A DNA stretch of 64,000 bases from Alphaproteobacteria bacterium UBA998 (GTDB taxonomy: Bacteria; Pseudomonadota; Alphaproteobacteria; Rickettsiales; UBA998), in the NCBI GenBank assembly GCA_002291925.1, contig DBAY01000069.1:1-64000 (forward strand), read 5' to 3'. Positions 34,427 to 43,865 of the stretch are shown piece after piece. How positions within the stretch are numbered: the stretch's first letter is position 1; every line of letters starts with the position of its first letter. The notes under the pieces were generated by a model. That model was not told the DNA's origin and ran no database searches. It saw only the letters and a program-made list of their open reading frames with translations. Made by a program: the position numbers and the translations under genes.

Positions 34427-36343
34427 GTGCACCCCACTCCCCTCCTCGATAAAGCCCGGCTTCCTGCCGATTTGCGGCGCCTCCCCGAGCGCGATCTGCC
34501 GCAGCTCGCCGCCGAATTGCGCGAGGAGATGATCGACGCCGTCTCGCAGACGGGCGGGCATCTGGGCGCGGGCCTCGGCGTGGTGGAGCTGACGATTGCG
34601 CTGCATTACGTCTTCGATACCCCCCGCGACAAAGTGCTGTGGGATGTCGGCCATCAGGCCTATCCGCACAAGATCCTGACCGGGCGGCGCGACCGCATCC
34701 GTACGCTGCGCCAGCCGGGCGGCTTATCGGGCTTCTGCATGCGCACTGAGAGCGAATATGACGCGTTCGGCGCGGGTCATTCCTCCACCTCCATCTCCGC
34801 CGCGCTCGGCATGGCCGTGGCACGCGACTTCAAGGGGGAGGATCACGAGGTGATCGCCGTCATCGGCGACGGCGCGATGAGCGCGGGCATGGCCTATGAG
34901 GCGCTGAACAATGCAGGCGCGGAAAAGCGCCGCCTCATTATCGTGCTCAATGACAACGACATGTCCATCGCCCCGCCGGTGGGCGCGATGAGCGCCTATC
35001 TGTCGCGCCTCGTCTCCTCGCGGCCTTACATGACCTTCCGCGACCTTGGCAAGGCGGTGGTGAACGTGCTGCCGGAGCCGCTCAAGAACGCCGCCAAGCG
35101 CGCCGAGCAATATGCCCGCAGCGTCGGTGTGGGCGGCGGCACGTGGTTCGAGGAAATGGGGATGTATTATGTCGGCCCCGTCGATGGCCATAATCTCGAT
35201 CACCTGCTGCCCATCTTCCAGAATATCAAGCAGCAGAAGCATCACGGCCCCATCCTCGTGCATGTGGTGACGAAAAAAGGCAAGGGCTTCGCACCCGCCG
35301 AGGCGGCTGCCGACAAGCTGCACGGCGTCAACCAGTTCGACAAGGGCACCGGCGCGCAGAAGAAATCCGCGGGCGGCCCGCCCACCTACACCAACGTGTT
35401 CGCGCAGGCGCTCATCGATGAAGCCGCGCGCGATGAGAAGATTGTCGCCATCACCGCCGCTATGCCGTCCGGCACGGGGCTGGATAAATTCGCGGCTAAA
35501 TACCCATCGCGCATGTTCGATGTCGGCATCGCCGAGCAGCATGCGGTGACTTTCGCGGCCGGGCTGGCGGCGGAGGGCATGAAGCCATTCGCCGCCATCT
35601 ACTCCACCTTCCTGCAACGCGCCTACGATCAGGTGGTGCATGACGTGGCGGTGCAGAACCTGCCCGTGCGCTTCGCCATCGACCGCGCCGGACTGGTGGG
35701 CGCGGATGGCTGCACGCATGCAGGCATGTTCGATGTCGCCTATCTCTGCACCCTGCCGAATTTCATCGTGATGGCCGCCTCAGACGAGGCCGAGCTGGTG
35801 CACATGACCGCCACCGCCGCCGCGATGAACGATCACCCCATCGCGTTCCGCTACCCGCGCGGCGAAGGCACCGGCGTGGCACTGCCGGAGCGTGGGCAGA
35901 TTCTGGACATCGGCAAGGGCCGCATTCTGAAGGAAGGCACGCAAGTGGCATTCCTTTGCCTCGGCACGCGCATGTCCGCCTGCCTCAAAGCCGCTGAGCA
36001 GCTGGAAGCCGAGGGCATCTCGGTCACCGTGGCCGATGCGCGCTTCGCCAAGCCCCTCGATATGGACCTGCTGGGCCGTCTGCTGAAGGAACATGCACTG
36101 GTGGTGACCATTGAGGAGGGCAGCATGGGCGGCTTTGGCTCCCACATCGCCACCCATGCCGCCAATGCGGGATGGCTCGACGGCAAGGCGATGCTGCGCG
36201 CCCTCACCCTCCCCGACTACTTCCAGCCGCAAGGCAAGCCCGAAGCGCAGTATGAAGAAGCCGGCCTCGGCGTGGCGCAGATGGTGGAGTTCGTGAAGCG
36301 CCACGTGACTCCTGCCGCCACCGCCAAGCGGAAGAAAGCATAA
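34427..36343 (+). CDS. dxs: 1-deoxy-D-xylulose-5-phosphate synthase
   Basis: Dxs condenses pyruvate and glyceraldehyde-3-phosphate, the entry step of the MEP pathway; ispDF at 5.4 kb belongs to the same pathway. The product of about 638 residues has the early motif SQTGGHLGAGLGVVELTIAL, LWDVGHQAYPHKIL, the thiamine-diphosphate motif IGDGAMSAGMAYEALNNAG, and in the second half FDVGIAEQHAVTFAAGLA and CTHAGMFDVAYLCTLPN. Family length and the TPLLDKARLPADLR start favour the GTG at 34427. The frame extends to a TTG at 34367, and no strong ribosome site decides between them. Confidence 0.92.
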   Translation: MHPTPLLDKARLPADLRRLPERDLPQLAAELREEMIDAVSQTGGHLGAGLGVVELTIALHYVFDTPRDKVLWDVGHQAYPHKILTGRRDRIRTLRQPGGLSGFCMRTESEYDAFGAGHSSTSISAALGMAVARDFKGEDHEVIAVIGDGAMSAGMAYEALNNAGAEKRRLIIVLNDNDMSIAPPVGAMSAYLSRLVSSRPYMTFRDLGKAVVNVLPEPLKNAAKRAEQYARSVGVGGGTWFEEMGMYYVGPVDGHNLDHLLPIFQNIKQQKHHGPILVHVVTKKGKGFAPAEAAADKLHGVNQFDKGTGAQKKSAGGPPTYTNVFAQALIDEAARDEKIVAITAAMPSGTGLDKFAAKYPSRMFDVGIAEQHAVTFAAGLAAEGMKPFAAIYSTFLQRAYDQVVHDVAVQNLPVRFAIDRAGLVGADGCTHAGMFDVAYLCTLPNFIVMAASDEAELVHMTATAAAMNDHPIAFRYPRGEGTGVALPERGQILDIGKGRILKEGTQVAFLCLGTRMSACLKAAEQLEAEGISVTVADARFAKPLDMDLLGRLLKEHALVVTIEEGSMGGFGSHIATHAANAGWLDGKAMLRALTLPDYFQPQGKPEAQYEEAGLGVAQMVEFVKRHVTPAATAKRKKA

Positions 36344-36344
36344 C

Positions 36345-36450
36345 CTTCTCCCCGAGGGGGAGAAGGTGGCGCAACGCGCCGGATGAGGGGGGGCGCCGCA
36401 GGCGTGTCGATAAAGGCCCCCTCACCCTAGCCCTCTCCCCGTGGGGGAGA
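36345..36450. repeat. GGGGGAG/CTCCCC inverted repeat between dxs and porin
   Basis: CCTTCTCCCCGAGGGGGAGAAGG forms one hairpin and CCCTCTCCCCGTGGGGGAGAGGG another, separated by GGTGGCGCAACGCGCCGG-type sequence. The region lies between two convergent genes and could end transcription of both. The family is the same as at 23035-23215, 39600-39707 and 55530-55665. Confidence 0.65.
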
Positions 36451-36460
36451 GGGAATGCGG

Positions 36461-37630
36461 CTAAAAATTCACCTGCAGCCGCGTCATCAGATATTGCGGA
36501 TTCTGATCCGTCAGCGGTGAATCCTCCACGTGGTTGATGGCGTAGTTGACCATCACACGGGACCACCAGACGGGATACCAATTCACACCCAGCGTCAGGG
36601 TGGAAAGTTGGCCACCCTGCACATCGGCGCTCTCCAGGTCCAGCGTCTGCACACGGGCAGCGACCTCCCACGCGCCTGCCCCGCCCTCGTTCACGGGTGC
36701 GCGCGGCGTCAGCGCCCAGAAGGTGCCTTGGCGCGGCAGATATTCACGCTGCTCGCCGGTGAGGAAATAGGCCACCTGCGCCGAGGCGCCCCAGAAATGC
36801 GGGTTCGTGTTGTCCTCGCGCTGCACCTACACCCCGCGCACCTCGGTGAGGAAGCTGAGCGGGCCCTCCGTCGCGTACACCTCACCACCAATGGAAGCGA
36901 AGCTGTCCGTATCGCGCAGGACCGGCGTGGAGACAAGCGGATCGCGCAGCACGGCCTCATCGCCGTTGGCGCGGAAGCGGGCGATGCCGTTACCCGGCTC
37001 ACGGTAGCGCGCATGTATGCCAAGATGCAGCAAATGCGAGGTGGCGACATCATTATATAGCTGACCATGCAGGCGCGTGGAGATGCCCCAGCCGCCATCC
37101 TCGTCGCCCGCCTCGCCCGTGCCATCGGTGAACAAGCCGAACTGGTACGACCAGTCCTTCCCAAACGGGTTGATGCCCACCCCGCGGTTACGCAGCGGCT
37201 GGAAGGCCGTCATGGCATACGGGCGCTCCAGGAAATGCAGATGGATGAACGAGGATTGCTCATCCATGCTGCCATATTCGCGGAACTGCCCGGCGACGAA
37301 CCACCAGTTCGGCAGCCCCGTATAGGCGATGAAACCGTCACGCACCTGCGCCTTGCCGCCGGAGAGTTCCATGAACAACTGGTAGCGCCAGTCGGAAGCG
37401 AAGATGCCCGCCGCCCCAAAACGCTGGCGGCGATAGCGGAAATCGCTGTTTTCCTTGCCCGCCTTGTCCGCGATCACGGTGTTGAAATCCAGCTGCGAAA
37501 CGAAATGCGGATCGAAGGTGAAGCTGCCATCGGCACTTTTATAGACATATTCCGGTGATGGCAGCGGCTGGGCATGCAGGGCGGTGGTGCACGCCAGCAA
37601 CGGGAGAAGGACCCACGACAATGCTCTCAT
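36461..37630 (-). pseudogene. Phosphate-selective porin (OprO/OprP family) with an in-frame amber codon
   Basis: One frame of 389 codons is interrupted only by a TAG at 36827-36829. Upstream, 267 residues start with a signal peptide (MRALSWVLLPLLACTTALHA) and carry OprP-family segments: YRRQRFGAAGIFASDWRYQL, DGFIAYTGLPNWWFVAGQF and FLERPYAMTAFQPLRN. Downstream, 121 residues continue with FWGASAQVAYFLTGEQREY and finish TRLQVNF, the aromatic end expected of an outer-membrane barrel. The neighbouring paralogue has Gln at the aligned position, so a CAG-to-TAG change would explain the stop. Truncated product would lack the last third of the barrel. Whether the gene is dead or read through by an amber suppressor is open. 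Confidence 0.8.
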
Positions 37631-37708
37631 AAGTTGTTCTCATGTTTAAAAGTGCAACTTTTGACGTTGTAGCGGGCAAGTTTTAAAATTTGGTTTACGC
37701 TGGCCCCT

Positions 37709-38992
37709 TTAATACGCCAGCTGCAACCGGGTGATGAAATACTGGGGATTTTCGTCCGTCAGCGGGGAATCGCTGACCTCATTGATGATGTAATTGCTCA
37801 TCACCCGCGCCCAGCCCACCGGCCACCAGCTCAGCCCGAACGAGGTACTGAGCAGTTCGCCGCCCTGAATGTCCTGATCGGCGAGGTCGAGGTAATCGAG
37901 CCGCATGCCCACTTCCCACGCCCCCCAGCCGCCCTGCGTCACCGGGGCCATTGGGCTCATGCGGTCAAACGTGCTGCCGATGATCTGGTATTCCCGCTGC
38001 TCGCCGGTGAGGAAGTAAGTCGCCTGCGCCGACGCGCCCCAGAAAAGCGGGTTGCTCAGGCCCGCCTGCCGCTCCACCTGCGAGAGGCGTGATTCCGCCA
38101 GCAGCGCGAGCGGACCGTCCGTGTAGTAAAACTCGCCGGAGAGGTTGCGGTAATCCTTCACGCCCATCATCAGGCCGGTATCCACAAGCCGGTCCTGCAG
38201 CACGTTTTCCTGCCCGTTGGAGCGGAAGCGCAGCTCGTCCACGCCGGGATCGCGGTAGCGCGCATTGATGCCCAGATGCAACACCTGGCTTTCCGCAAGA
38301 TTGATCCACGGACGCCATACGGCGCGGGTGCTCACGCCCCAGCCCTTGTCATGGTCGCCCGTGTTGCCCGTGCCGGTGCCGAAGCCGCCGAGCTGGAACG
38401 TCCAGTGATCATCGTGCGGGCTCATCAGCACGCCGTAATTGCGTATGGACTGAAACGCCGTGATGCCTTGTGGCCGCTCCATGAAATGTAGCCAGACATT
38501 GCTAGCCTTCTCATTCGATCCCTGCGCCTCGCGCGTGAAGCCCGCCGCGACATAATTGTTCGGCATGCCGCGATAGGAGAGGTACGCATCGCGGATTTCC
38601 GCCTCTTTGCGCACCGTAGAGAATTCCACACTGAGACGGTAGCCGATTTCCGGCACGATGCGGCCATTCACGCCGAGGCGCTGGCGGCGCAGGCGGTAAT
38701 CAAAATTTTCTTTCCCTGCCGGGTCTTGTGTTGCCTAGGCAAGGTCATGCTGCGTTTGCAGCGAGGGAGTAAAAACGAAGCCGCCCTCCACACTGCGGTG
38801 AGTTTTAAGGCGGCGCTGTGCGGTCTCCGGCAAGGAAGTTGAAGGACGCGGGCGAAGGGACCCAAGCCGCATGCCTCCTGAAGAGACGGGACGGACTTCC
38901 ACGCCAGGCCGAAGCGCGGCCTGCGACAGTGCGAAGCCGGGCACCAGCAGCAGGCCCGTGAAAATGGCAAGCGACCAGCGGAGTCTCATCAT
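37709..38992 (-). pseudogene. Second phosphate-selective porin with an in-frame amber codon
   Basis: This tandem paralogue also has one continuous frame broken only by a TAG (38735-38737). Before it are 85 codons: a signal peptide (LAIFTGLLLVPGFALSQA), a variable linker and the barrel start FVFTPSLQTQHDLA. After it the frame reads ATQDPAGKENFDYRLRRQRL, which aligns with VIADKAGKENSDFRYRRQRF in the first porin, so the region after the stop is genuine coding sequence. It then continues for 320 residues to FITRLQLAY. The stop lies at a different place from that in the first copy. Phosphate-porin family membership is clear; activity is not. Confidence 0.8.
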
Positions 38993-39069
38993 GCGCGAAC
39001 CTTACGGAATTCCCCGCTGGAGTCAAAGCATTGCGTGACGACAGGCGGCGCCTGCGCTAGAGAAGAACC

Positions 39070-39579
39070 ATGCAGGAAAACATACTAATCGTCACCCCCG
39101 AGCCCGCCCTCTATTTCCGCTCCCGGCGCTACGCATGCACGCTGGGCCGCAGCGGATTTTCCGAGGAAAAGCGCGAGGGCGACGGGGCCACGCCAATCGG
39201 CGAGTACCGCCTCATCGAGGGTTACTTCCGCCCCGACCGCGTCACCCTGCCCGCCACCGCGCTGCCCATGCACGCCATCACGCGCGACATGGGCTGGTGC
39301 GACGATCCGGCGCATGCAGATTATAACCGCAGCGTCACCCTGCCCTTCGCCGCCTCGCACGAGGAACTCTGGCGGGAGGATCACTGCTACGATCTTTTCC
39401 TTGTCATCGGCTACAATACCGAGCATCCCGTTCCCGGGAAGGGCAGCGCGATTTTTCTGCACCTTCTGCATGAGGATGGCCGCCCCACGGCGGGCTGTGT
39501 CGCGCTGAGCCGGGAGGATTTGCTGGAGCTTCTGCCGCACCTGACGCCAGATACGGGTATACGTTTGGGAACGATGTAA
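39070..39579 (+). CDS. L,D-transpeptidase/YkuD-fold protein
   Basis: The 169-residue protein has the YkuD catalytic signature: a His in IFLHLLHEDGRPTAGCVALS followed by the nucleophilic Cys. The N-terminal half has the expected RYACTLGRSGFSEEKREGDG and ATPIGEYRLIEGYF strands. Such enzymes cross-link peptidoglycan or attach proteins to it. There is no signal peptide at this start, which fits the YkuD-like members (YafK/ErfK-related) that are short and often annotated without one. It is divergent from the second porin. Confidence 0.85.
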   Translation: MQENILIVTPEPALYFRSRRYACTLGRSGFSEEKREGDGATPIGEYRLIEGYFRPDRVTLPATALPMHAITRDMGWCDDPAHADYNRSVTLPFAASHEELWREDHCYDLFLVIGYNTEHPVPGKGSAIFLHLLHEDGRPTAGCVALSREDLLELLPHLTPDTGIRLGTM

Positions 39580-39599
39580 CGTAAGCCGGGGAAGCAATA

Positions 39600-39707
39600 C
39601 CCCCCTCCCCAGTAGGGGGAGGGTCGGGGTGGGGGCGTGTGGGTACGTATGACTCCGCTTCCGCCCCCCTCCCATCCTCCCCCCTACTGGGGGAGGGGTT
39701 TACAGAC
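39600..39707. repeat. CTCCCCAGTAGGGGGAG inverted repeat
   Basis: CCCCTCCCCAGTAGGGGGAGGG and CCCCCCTACTGGGGGAGGGG form a large inverted pair about 50 bases apart. The copy at 23035 carries the same CTCCCCAGTAGGGGGAG core. It lies between the L,D-transpeptidase gene and dapD. Confidence 0.65.
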
Positions 39708-39805
39708 GACTTCAACATGTCAATCCAAGTCCACTCAGCTTCACGCACACCCCCTTGTCATTCCGCACCGCCTTGCTATGGTGCGCGCCAATCAGGAGTT
39801 TCATC

Positions 39806-40657
39806 ATGTCACTGCAATCTGTCATCGAATCTGCGTGGGAAGGCCGCGCCGACATCACCGCCCAGACGAAAGGCGAGGTGCGCGACGCCGTGGAGCAGGT
39901 GCTCAGCCAGCTCGATGCGGGCACGCTGCGCGTGGCGGAGAAATCCGGCAAAAGCTGGAAGACCCATGAATGGGTGAAGAAAGCCGTGCTGCTTTCCTTC
40001 CGCCTGAACCCGATGGAGCGCTATTCCGGCGGCCCCGCCGCGGCCGGCACCAGCACACACTGGTATGACAAGGTGCCCTCCAAATTTCAGGGCTGGGGCG
40101 ATGACGAATTCCGCGCCGCCTCCTTCCGGGCCGTGCCGGGCGCCATCGTGCGCCGCTCGGCCTACATCGCCAAGGACGTGGTGCTGATGCCCTCCTTCGT
40201 GAATGTCGGCGCTTACGTCGGCGAAGGCACCATGATCGACACATGGAGCACAGTCGGCAGCTGCGCCCAGATCGGCGCGCATTGCCACATCTCCGGCGGG
40301 GTCGGCATCGGCGGCGTGCTGGAGCCACTGCAGGCCAACCCGGTCATCATCGAGGATAACTGCTTCATCGGCGCACGCTCGGAAGTGGCCGAGGGCGTCA
40401 TCATTGAGGAAGGCGCGGTGATTTCCATGGGCGTCTATCTCGGCGCGTCCACCCGCATCATCGATCGCGACAGCGGGCAAATCTACAAAGGCCGCGTGCC
40501 CGCCTATTCCGTCGTGGTGCCCGGCAGCCTCCCCGGCAGCCCCCTGCCCGACGGCGGCTCCGGCCCGTCGCTGTATTGCGCCGTCATCGTCAAGCGCGTC
40601 GACGCCCAGACCCGCGCCAAGACGGGCATCAACGAGCTGCTGCGCGGTGTGGAGTAA
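39806..40657 (+). CDS. dapD: Tetrahydrodipicolinate N-succinyltransferase
   Basis: DapD adds succinyl from succinyl-CoA to tetrahydrodipicolinate in lysine and meso-diaminopimelate synthesis. The 283-residue protein has the N-terminal helical domain, the segment FRLNPMERYSGGPAA-like substrate loop, and a left-handed beta-helix with hexapeptide repeats (IDTWSTVGSCAQIGAHCHIS, then IEDNCFIGARSEVAEGV). The ATG at 39806 follows an AGGAG ribosome site; the 17 codons before it are not needed. Confidence 0.95.
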   Translation: MSLQSVIESAWEGRADITAQTKGEVRDAVEQVLSQLDAGTLRVAEKSGKSWKTHEWVKKAVLLSFRLNPMERYSGGPAAAGTSTHWYDKVPSKFQGWGDDEFRAASFRAVPGAIVRRSAYIAKDVVLMPSFVNVGAYVGEGTMIDTWSTVGSCAQIGAHCHISGGVGIGGVLEPLQANPVIIEDNCFIGARSEVAEGVIIEEGAVISMGVYLGASTRIIDRDSGQIYKGRVPAYSVVVPGSLPGSPLPDGGSGPSLYCAVIVKRVDAQTRAKTGINELLRGVE

Positions 40658-40994
40658 GTTAGGTTTTGGCTGTTAGGTTTTAGGTTTTAGCTTTTTTTCT
40701 CGTCATTGCGAGGAGCGTCAGCGATGCGGCAATCCAGACCCGCCCGCTGGATGGCTTCGCGTTGCTCACAATGACGATGACGCTGTCACCCCGCACTCGT
40801 TGCGGGGTCTTCCTGCCACACGAGGAGGCCCCGCAATAAATGCGGGGTGACATTCTTTCTACTCTCCGTCATTCCGGGACGCGCAAGCGTGCCCGGAATC
40901 CCCTCGCGTGACGAAGGAGATCCTGTGCAGCCTTCGGCTCGCAGGATGACGAAAAAGCTAAAAACCTAATACCTAGAAGCTGACACCTAAACCC
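40658..40994. repeat. Repeat mosaic between dapD and the Gld operon
   Basis: This 337-base gap has no gene. It contains three palindromic elements in a row: 40702-40775 (GTCATTGCGAGGAGCG to CACAATGAC), 40784-40851 (GTCACCCCGCACTCG to GCGGGGTGAC) and 40868-40950 (GTCATTCCGGGACGCG to GCAGGATGAC). The whole block is flanked by an inverted pair: GTTAGGTTTTAGGTTTTAGC on the left and GCTAAAAACCTAATACC on the right. Confidence 0.8.
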
Positions 40995-42023
40995 CTACTC
41001 CACCGGCAGCGGGCCTTTGTAGTTCATCAGCCCTTCAGGGGTGGTGCGCAGCTGGGTCATGAGGTAGGGCGCGAAGCGGTAGGCCCAGCCGGCGGTGCGG
41101 GTGTTGATGTCCTCGGCTTCCTTCTTCACCTCGTCACTCGCTTCACCCGTCGTGGACGCTTCCAGCGTCACCCAGTATTCCGGCCAGGATTCGCCCTCGC
41201 CGTTGAAGCGCAGGCGCAGGGTCAGGCCGTCAAACGTCTGCATCACTGTCACGTCACGGCCAGAGGCGCGAAGCTCGCGCTCGGCCATCACATCCACCAG
41301 CTTCAGCCGGGTGAACAGCTGCGGAATGGTCATCAGTTGGTATTCCACTGACTTGTTGATTTCCTTCGGCTCCGGCGTCACGCGGAAATCCGCCTCCACT
41401 GTGTCGCGCGTGATGCGCACCGACGGGCCGCCCGCATGCTCCACGGAGACTTCTTTCACACGGTCCTGCCGGATATTCACCACTTCCTGCCGCACCCACT
41501 GTTTCAGGTCGCTGCCCGTCTGCAGTCGCCCGCTTGCCACCCAGGCCTGCGGCTTGTCGGGAAAGCGCACATAGGTGGCGTTACGGCGGCGCTCAGCGGG
41601 CTTACCGATCAACAGATCGCCCACGGTCTGATCGTTTGCTATCAGCGTCACGCGCGTGGCTTCGGCGTCCTGCAGGCCTAGCCGTCCGTAGTTTTCCTCG
41701 CGCGCGGTTTTTTTCTCAAGCAATGTGCTGTGCGACAGCTCGTTGAGCATCCCACGCAGGCGGCCCAGATCAACCGGGTAATTGGAAAAGGCCGGAATCA
41801 CCCAGCGCCCCTCATCCGCTTTTTTCAGCATGAGGGTCGTTTCTCCGTGAGACACCATGATCTCCGTGAGGCCGTTCAGCGATGACTTCAACTCCGGCAT
41901 CAGCATGTGAGCTTCGTGGCTTCGCCAGAGCGCGCCGTGGCTGCCGACCAGCGACCAGCCCGTTACCGCTAGCCCCAGTGCAATGAGGGTAAGAATGAAC
42001 GGCTTATGATAGGTGCGGGCCAT
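40995..42023 (-). CDS. DUF4340-domain protein of the Gld-type ABC operon
   Basis: The 342-residue protein has an N-terminal membrane anchor (FILTLIALGLAVTGWSLVG) and a periplasmic part with the DUF4340 pattern of paired repeats (WVIPAFSNYPVDLGRLRGML, then KKTAREENYGRLGLQDAEAT). The ATG at 42023 follows GAGGGAAAA and is preferred over a 16-codon extension. DUF4340 genes regularly follow gldG in bacteria with this exporter. It ends the gldA-gldF-gldG-DUF4340 operon; its role in the complex is unknown. Confidence 0.82.
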   Translation of the reverse strand: MARTYHKPFILTLIALGLAVTGWSLVGSHGALWRSHEAHMLMPELKSSLNGLTEIMVSHGETTLMLKKADEGRWVIPAFSNYPVDLGRLRGMLNELSHSTLLEKKTAREENYGRLGLQDAEATRVTLIANDQTVGDLLIGKPAERRRNATYVRFPDKPQAWVASGRLQTGSDLKQWVRQEVVNIRQDRVKEVSVEHAGGPSVRITRDTVEADFRVTPEPKEINKSVEYQLMTIPQLFTRLKLVDVMAERELRASGRDVTVMQTFDGLTLRLRFNGEGESWPEYWVTLEASTTGEASDEVKKEAEDINTRTAGWAYRFAPYLMTQLRTTPEGLMNYKGPLPVE

Positions 42024-42034
42024 GCGATTTTCCC

Positions 42035-43858
42035 TCAATTCCGCTTCATGCCGAGGCGACGCGGCAGCCACAGGCCCAGCAGCAGCACGAGCAGCGGGAT
42101 GAGGCCGATATGGATCAGCTTCAGCCGTCCGCCGAGTGATTCGATGTCACGGCGCAGCTCGCCCTGCACATCGCGCAGGCGGTGGCGGGTATCGAGCAGG
42201 ATGTCGCGGAATTTCTCCAACTGCGCTTGCTGCTCCTCGGACATCAGCACGGCGCCGCCCTCCTGCGCCTGAAGATCGCCCATCTGCTGCTCCACCTCGC
42301 GCAATTTGCGGCGCAGCGCCTCTTCTTCCTCATGGAAGCGCTCCTCGGCATCGCGGCGGAGTTCGTCCACCACCACGAAACGGCGCTCGTCCGTGGTGCG
42401 CGTACGCAATGACAGCAGGGCCGAATCGCCGCTCAGGTAATCGATGGCGTTCAGGAGAAACGCCCCGTTATCGGCGCTGGGGGTCAGCCCATCGCCGCCG
42501 AAATTGCCGCGCTGCTGCACCCAGAACCCGTCGCGCAGGAAATCCGTATCGGCCACCACCACGAAGCTGGCGGGCCCCTTGGATTCCGTCAGCTGCTCCT
42601 TGCCCGTGCCTTCGGGAAACGCGCTGTGCAGCGTGCCTTCCACCTTCGCCGCCAGCATGAGCGGGTGATCCGACGGGGTCATGTCATCCATCAGTATGGT
42701 GGGATTGTCCTTGGCGAACATCAGCTTGATGTCGCGGATGAGGAAGGACTGCTCGCCGGTGGAGATTAGCGGCGTGAAGGTCGTTTTGGCGTCCGGCACC
42801 GCCTCCAGAATGCCCGGCGTGGGCAGGATCATGGTATTCAGCTCGGCGGTCAGAATTTCTTGCTGGTTGAAATTCGGCTTGCGCAGCAGCAGCCACGTCA
42901 CGTTCGGCGCCGCACCGAGCGAGGTCACATCGTCCGACGTGCTGACGCGGATGGCGGCGTCCATGTCGCCCGCCACGTACTTATCCATCATCTTCACGCC
43001 CCAGGCGGAGAGCAGCGGCTCCAGCGTGGAGCGTTTCTCCGCCACATCGTCCACCGCGGTGCCGGGGTCGATGAGGAACACCGCCTTGCCGCCGCGCATC
43101 ATGTACTGGTCGATGGCATAGAGCGTCTGGTCGCTGATCGGCACCGGGTGGGCCACCAGCAGCACGTCGATATCCTGCGGGATGCTGTCTGTGTCCACTT
43201 TCAGCACGTCGACGTCAAAAAATTCCTCCATCTGCTGGAAGATTGCCCACGGCCCGCGCCCGGCCATCAGCCCCTGCGCCGTACCGCGCATCGGCAGCCA
43301 GCTCAGCACGCCGACCTTGGTTTTCTTGCCGTGGCTGAGGCGGTCGATCATGCGGGTGATGTCATATTCCAGGAACGCCTGCCGCTCCGGGCTGAAGAAC
43401 GGGATCGCCGCCGTTTCATCCACCGCGTTGCTGATCGAGAGGCCGAAGAACAGCTTGTTGCCCGCCCCGTCCGTATCCACCCCGCGCACGCCGCTGGAAA
43501 CCGCAAGGTCCTCTGATTCGCTGAACGGCTCTGGGTTGATGATCTCCAGCTTCAGCTTGCCGTGCGAGAGCATGGCATACTGCTTCAGCACGCCTTTCAG
43601 CCGCGCCCCGTAATTCTGGATGACCGGGAAGCCGTTGGCCGCCTCCTCGCTGTAGAAAAAGCGCATGGTCAGCGGCTCGTCGATGCGCGAGAGCACGGCG
43701 CGGGTACCCTCGGAGAGCGTGTAGAGATGATGCTCCGTGAGGTCCAGCCGCCGTGATTCCAGCAGCCGGTTGGCCACCAGGTTGAGGGCGATGAAAATCA
43801 CCAGCGCCAGCAGCATCGTATAATAGAGGGTGGGGCGGGAGAAGCGTTTGGTGGTCAT
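42035..43858 (-). CDS. gldG: GldG-family ABC transporter auxiliary protein
   Basis: The 607-residue protein has an N-terminal membrane helix (YYTMLLALVIFIALNLVANR), a large periplasmic domain with the signature LTEHHLYTLSEGTRAVLSRI and FSPERQAFLEYDITRMI, a coiled coil near residues 515-570 (rich in Glu, Arg and Gln) and a C-terminal helix (LIHIGLIPLLVLLLGLWLP). This matches the GldG/IFT-like auxiliary subunits. It lies 7 bases after gldF and 11 bases before the DUF4340 gene. The substrate moved by the system is unknown. Confidence 0.88.
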   Translation of the reverse strand: MTTKRFSRPTLYYTMLLALVIFIALNLVANRLLESRRLDLTEHHLYTLSEGTRAVLSRIDEPLTMRFFYSEEAANGFPVIQNYGARLKGVLKQYAMLSHGKLKLEIINPEPFSESEDLAVSSGVRGVDTDGAGNKLFFGLSISNAVDETAAIPFFSPERQAFLEYDITRMIDRLSHGKKTKVGVLSWLPMRGTAQGLMAGRGPWAIFQQMEEFFDVDVLKVDTDSIPQDIDVLLVAHPVPISDQTLYAIDQYMMRGGKAVFLIDPGTAVDDVAEKRSTLEPLLSAWGVKMMDKYVAGDMDAAIRVSTSDDVTSLGAAPNVTWLLLRKPNFNQQEILTAELNTMILPTPGILEAVPDAKTTFTPLISTGEQSFLIRDIKLMFAKDNPTILMDDMTPSDHPLMLAAKVEGTLHSAFPEGTGKEQLTESKGPASFVVVADTDFLRDGFWVQQRGNFGGDGLTPSADNGAFLLNAIDYLSGDSALLSLRTRTTDERRFVVVDELRRDAEERFHEEEEALRRKLREVEQQMGDLQAQEGGAVLMSEEQQAQLEKFRDILLDTRHRLRDVQGELRRDIESLGGRLKLIHIGLIPLLVLLLGLWLPRRLGMKRN

Positions 43859-43865
43859 GGCGTCC

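Noticed and set aside
36827..38737. Reassignment of TAG to an amino acid as explanation of the porin stops
   Set aside because: dusB, the beta-propeller gene and other clear genes in the window end with TAG, so TAG works as a stop here. Partial suppression remains possible.
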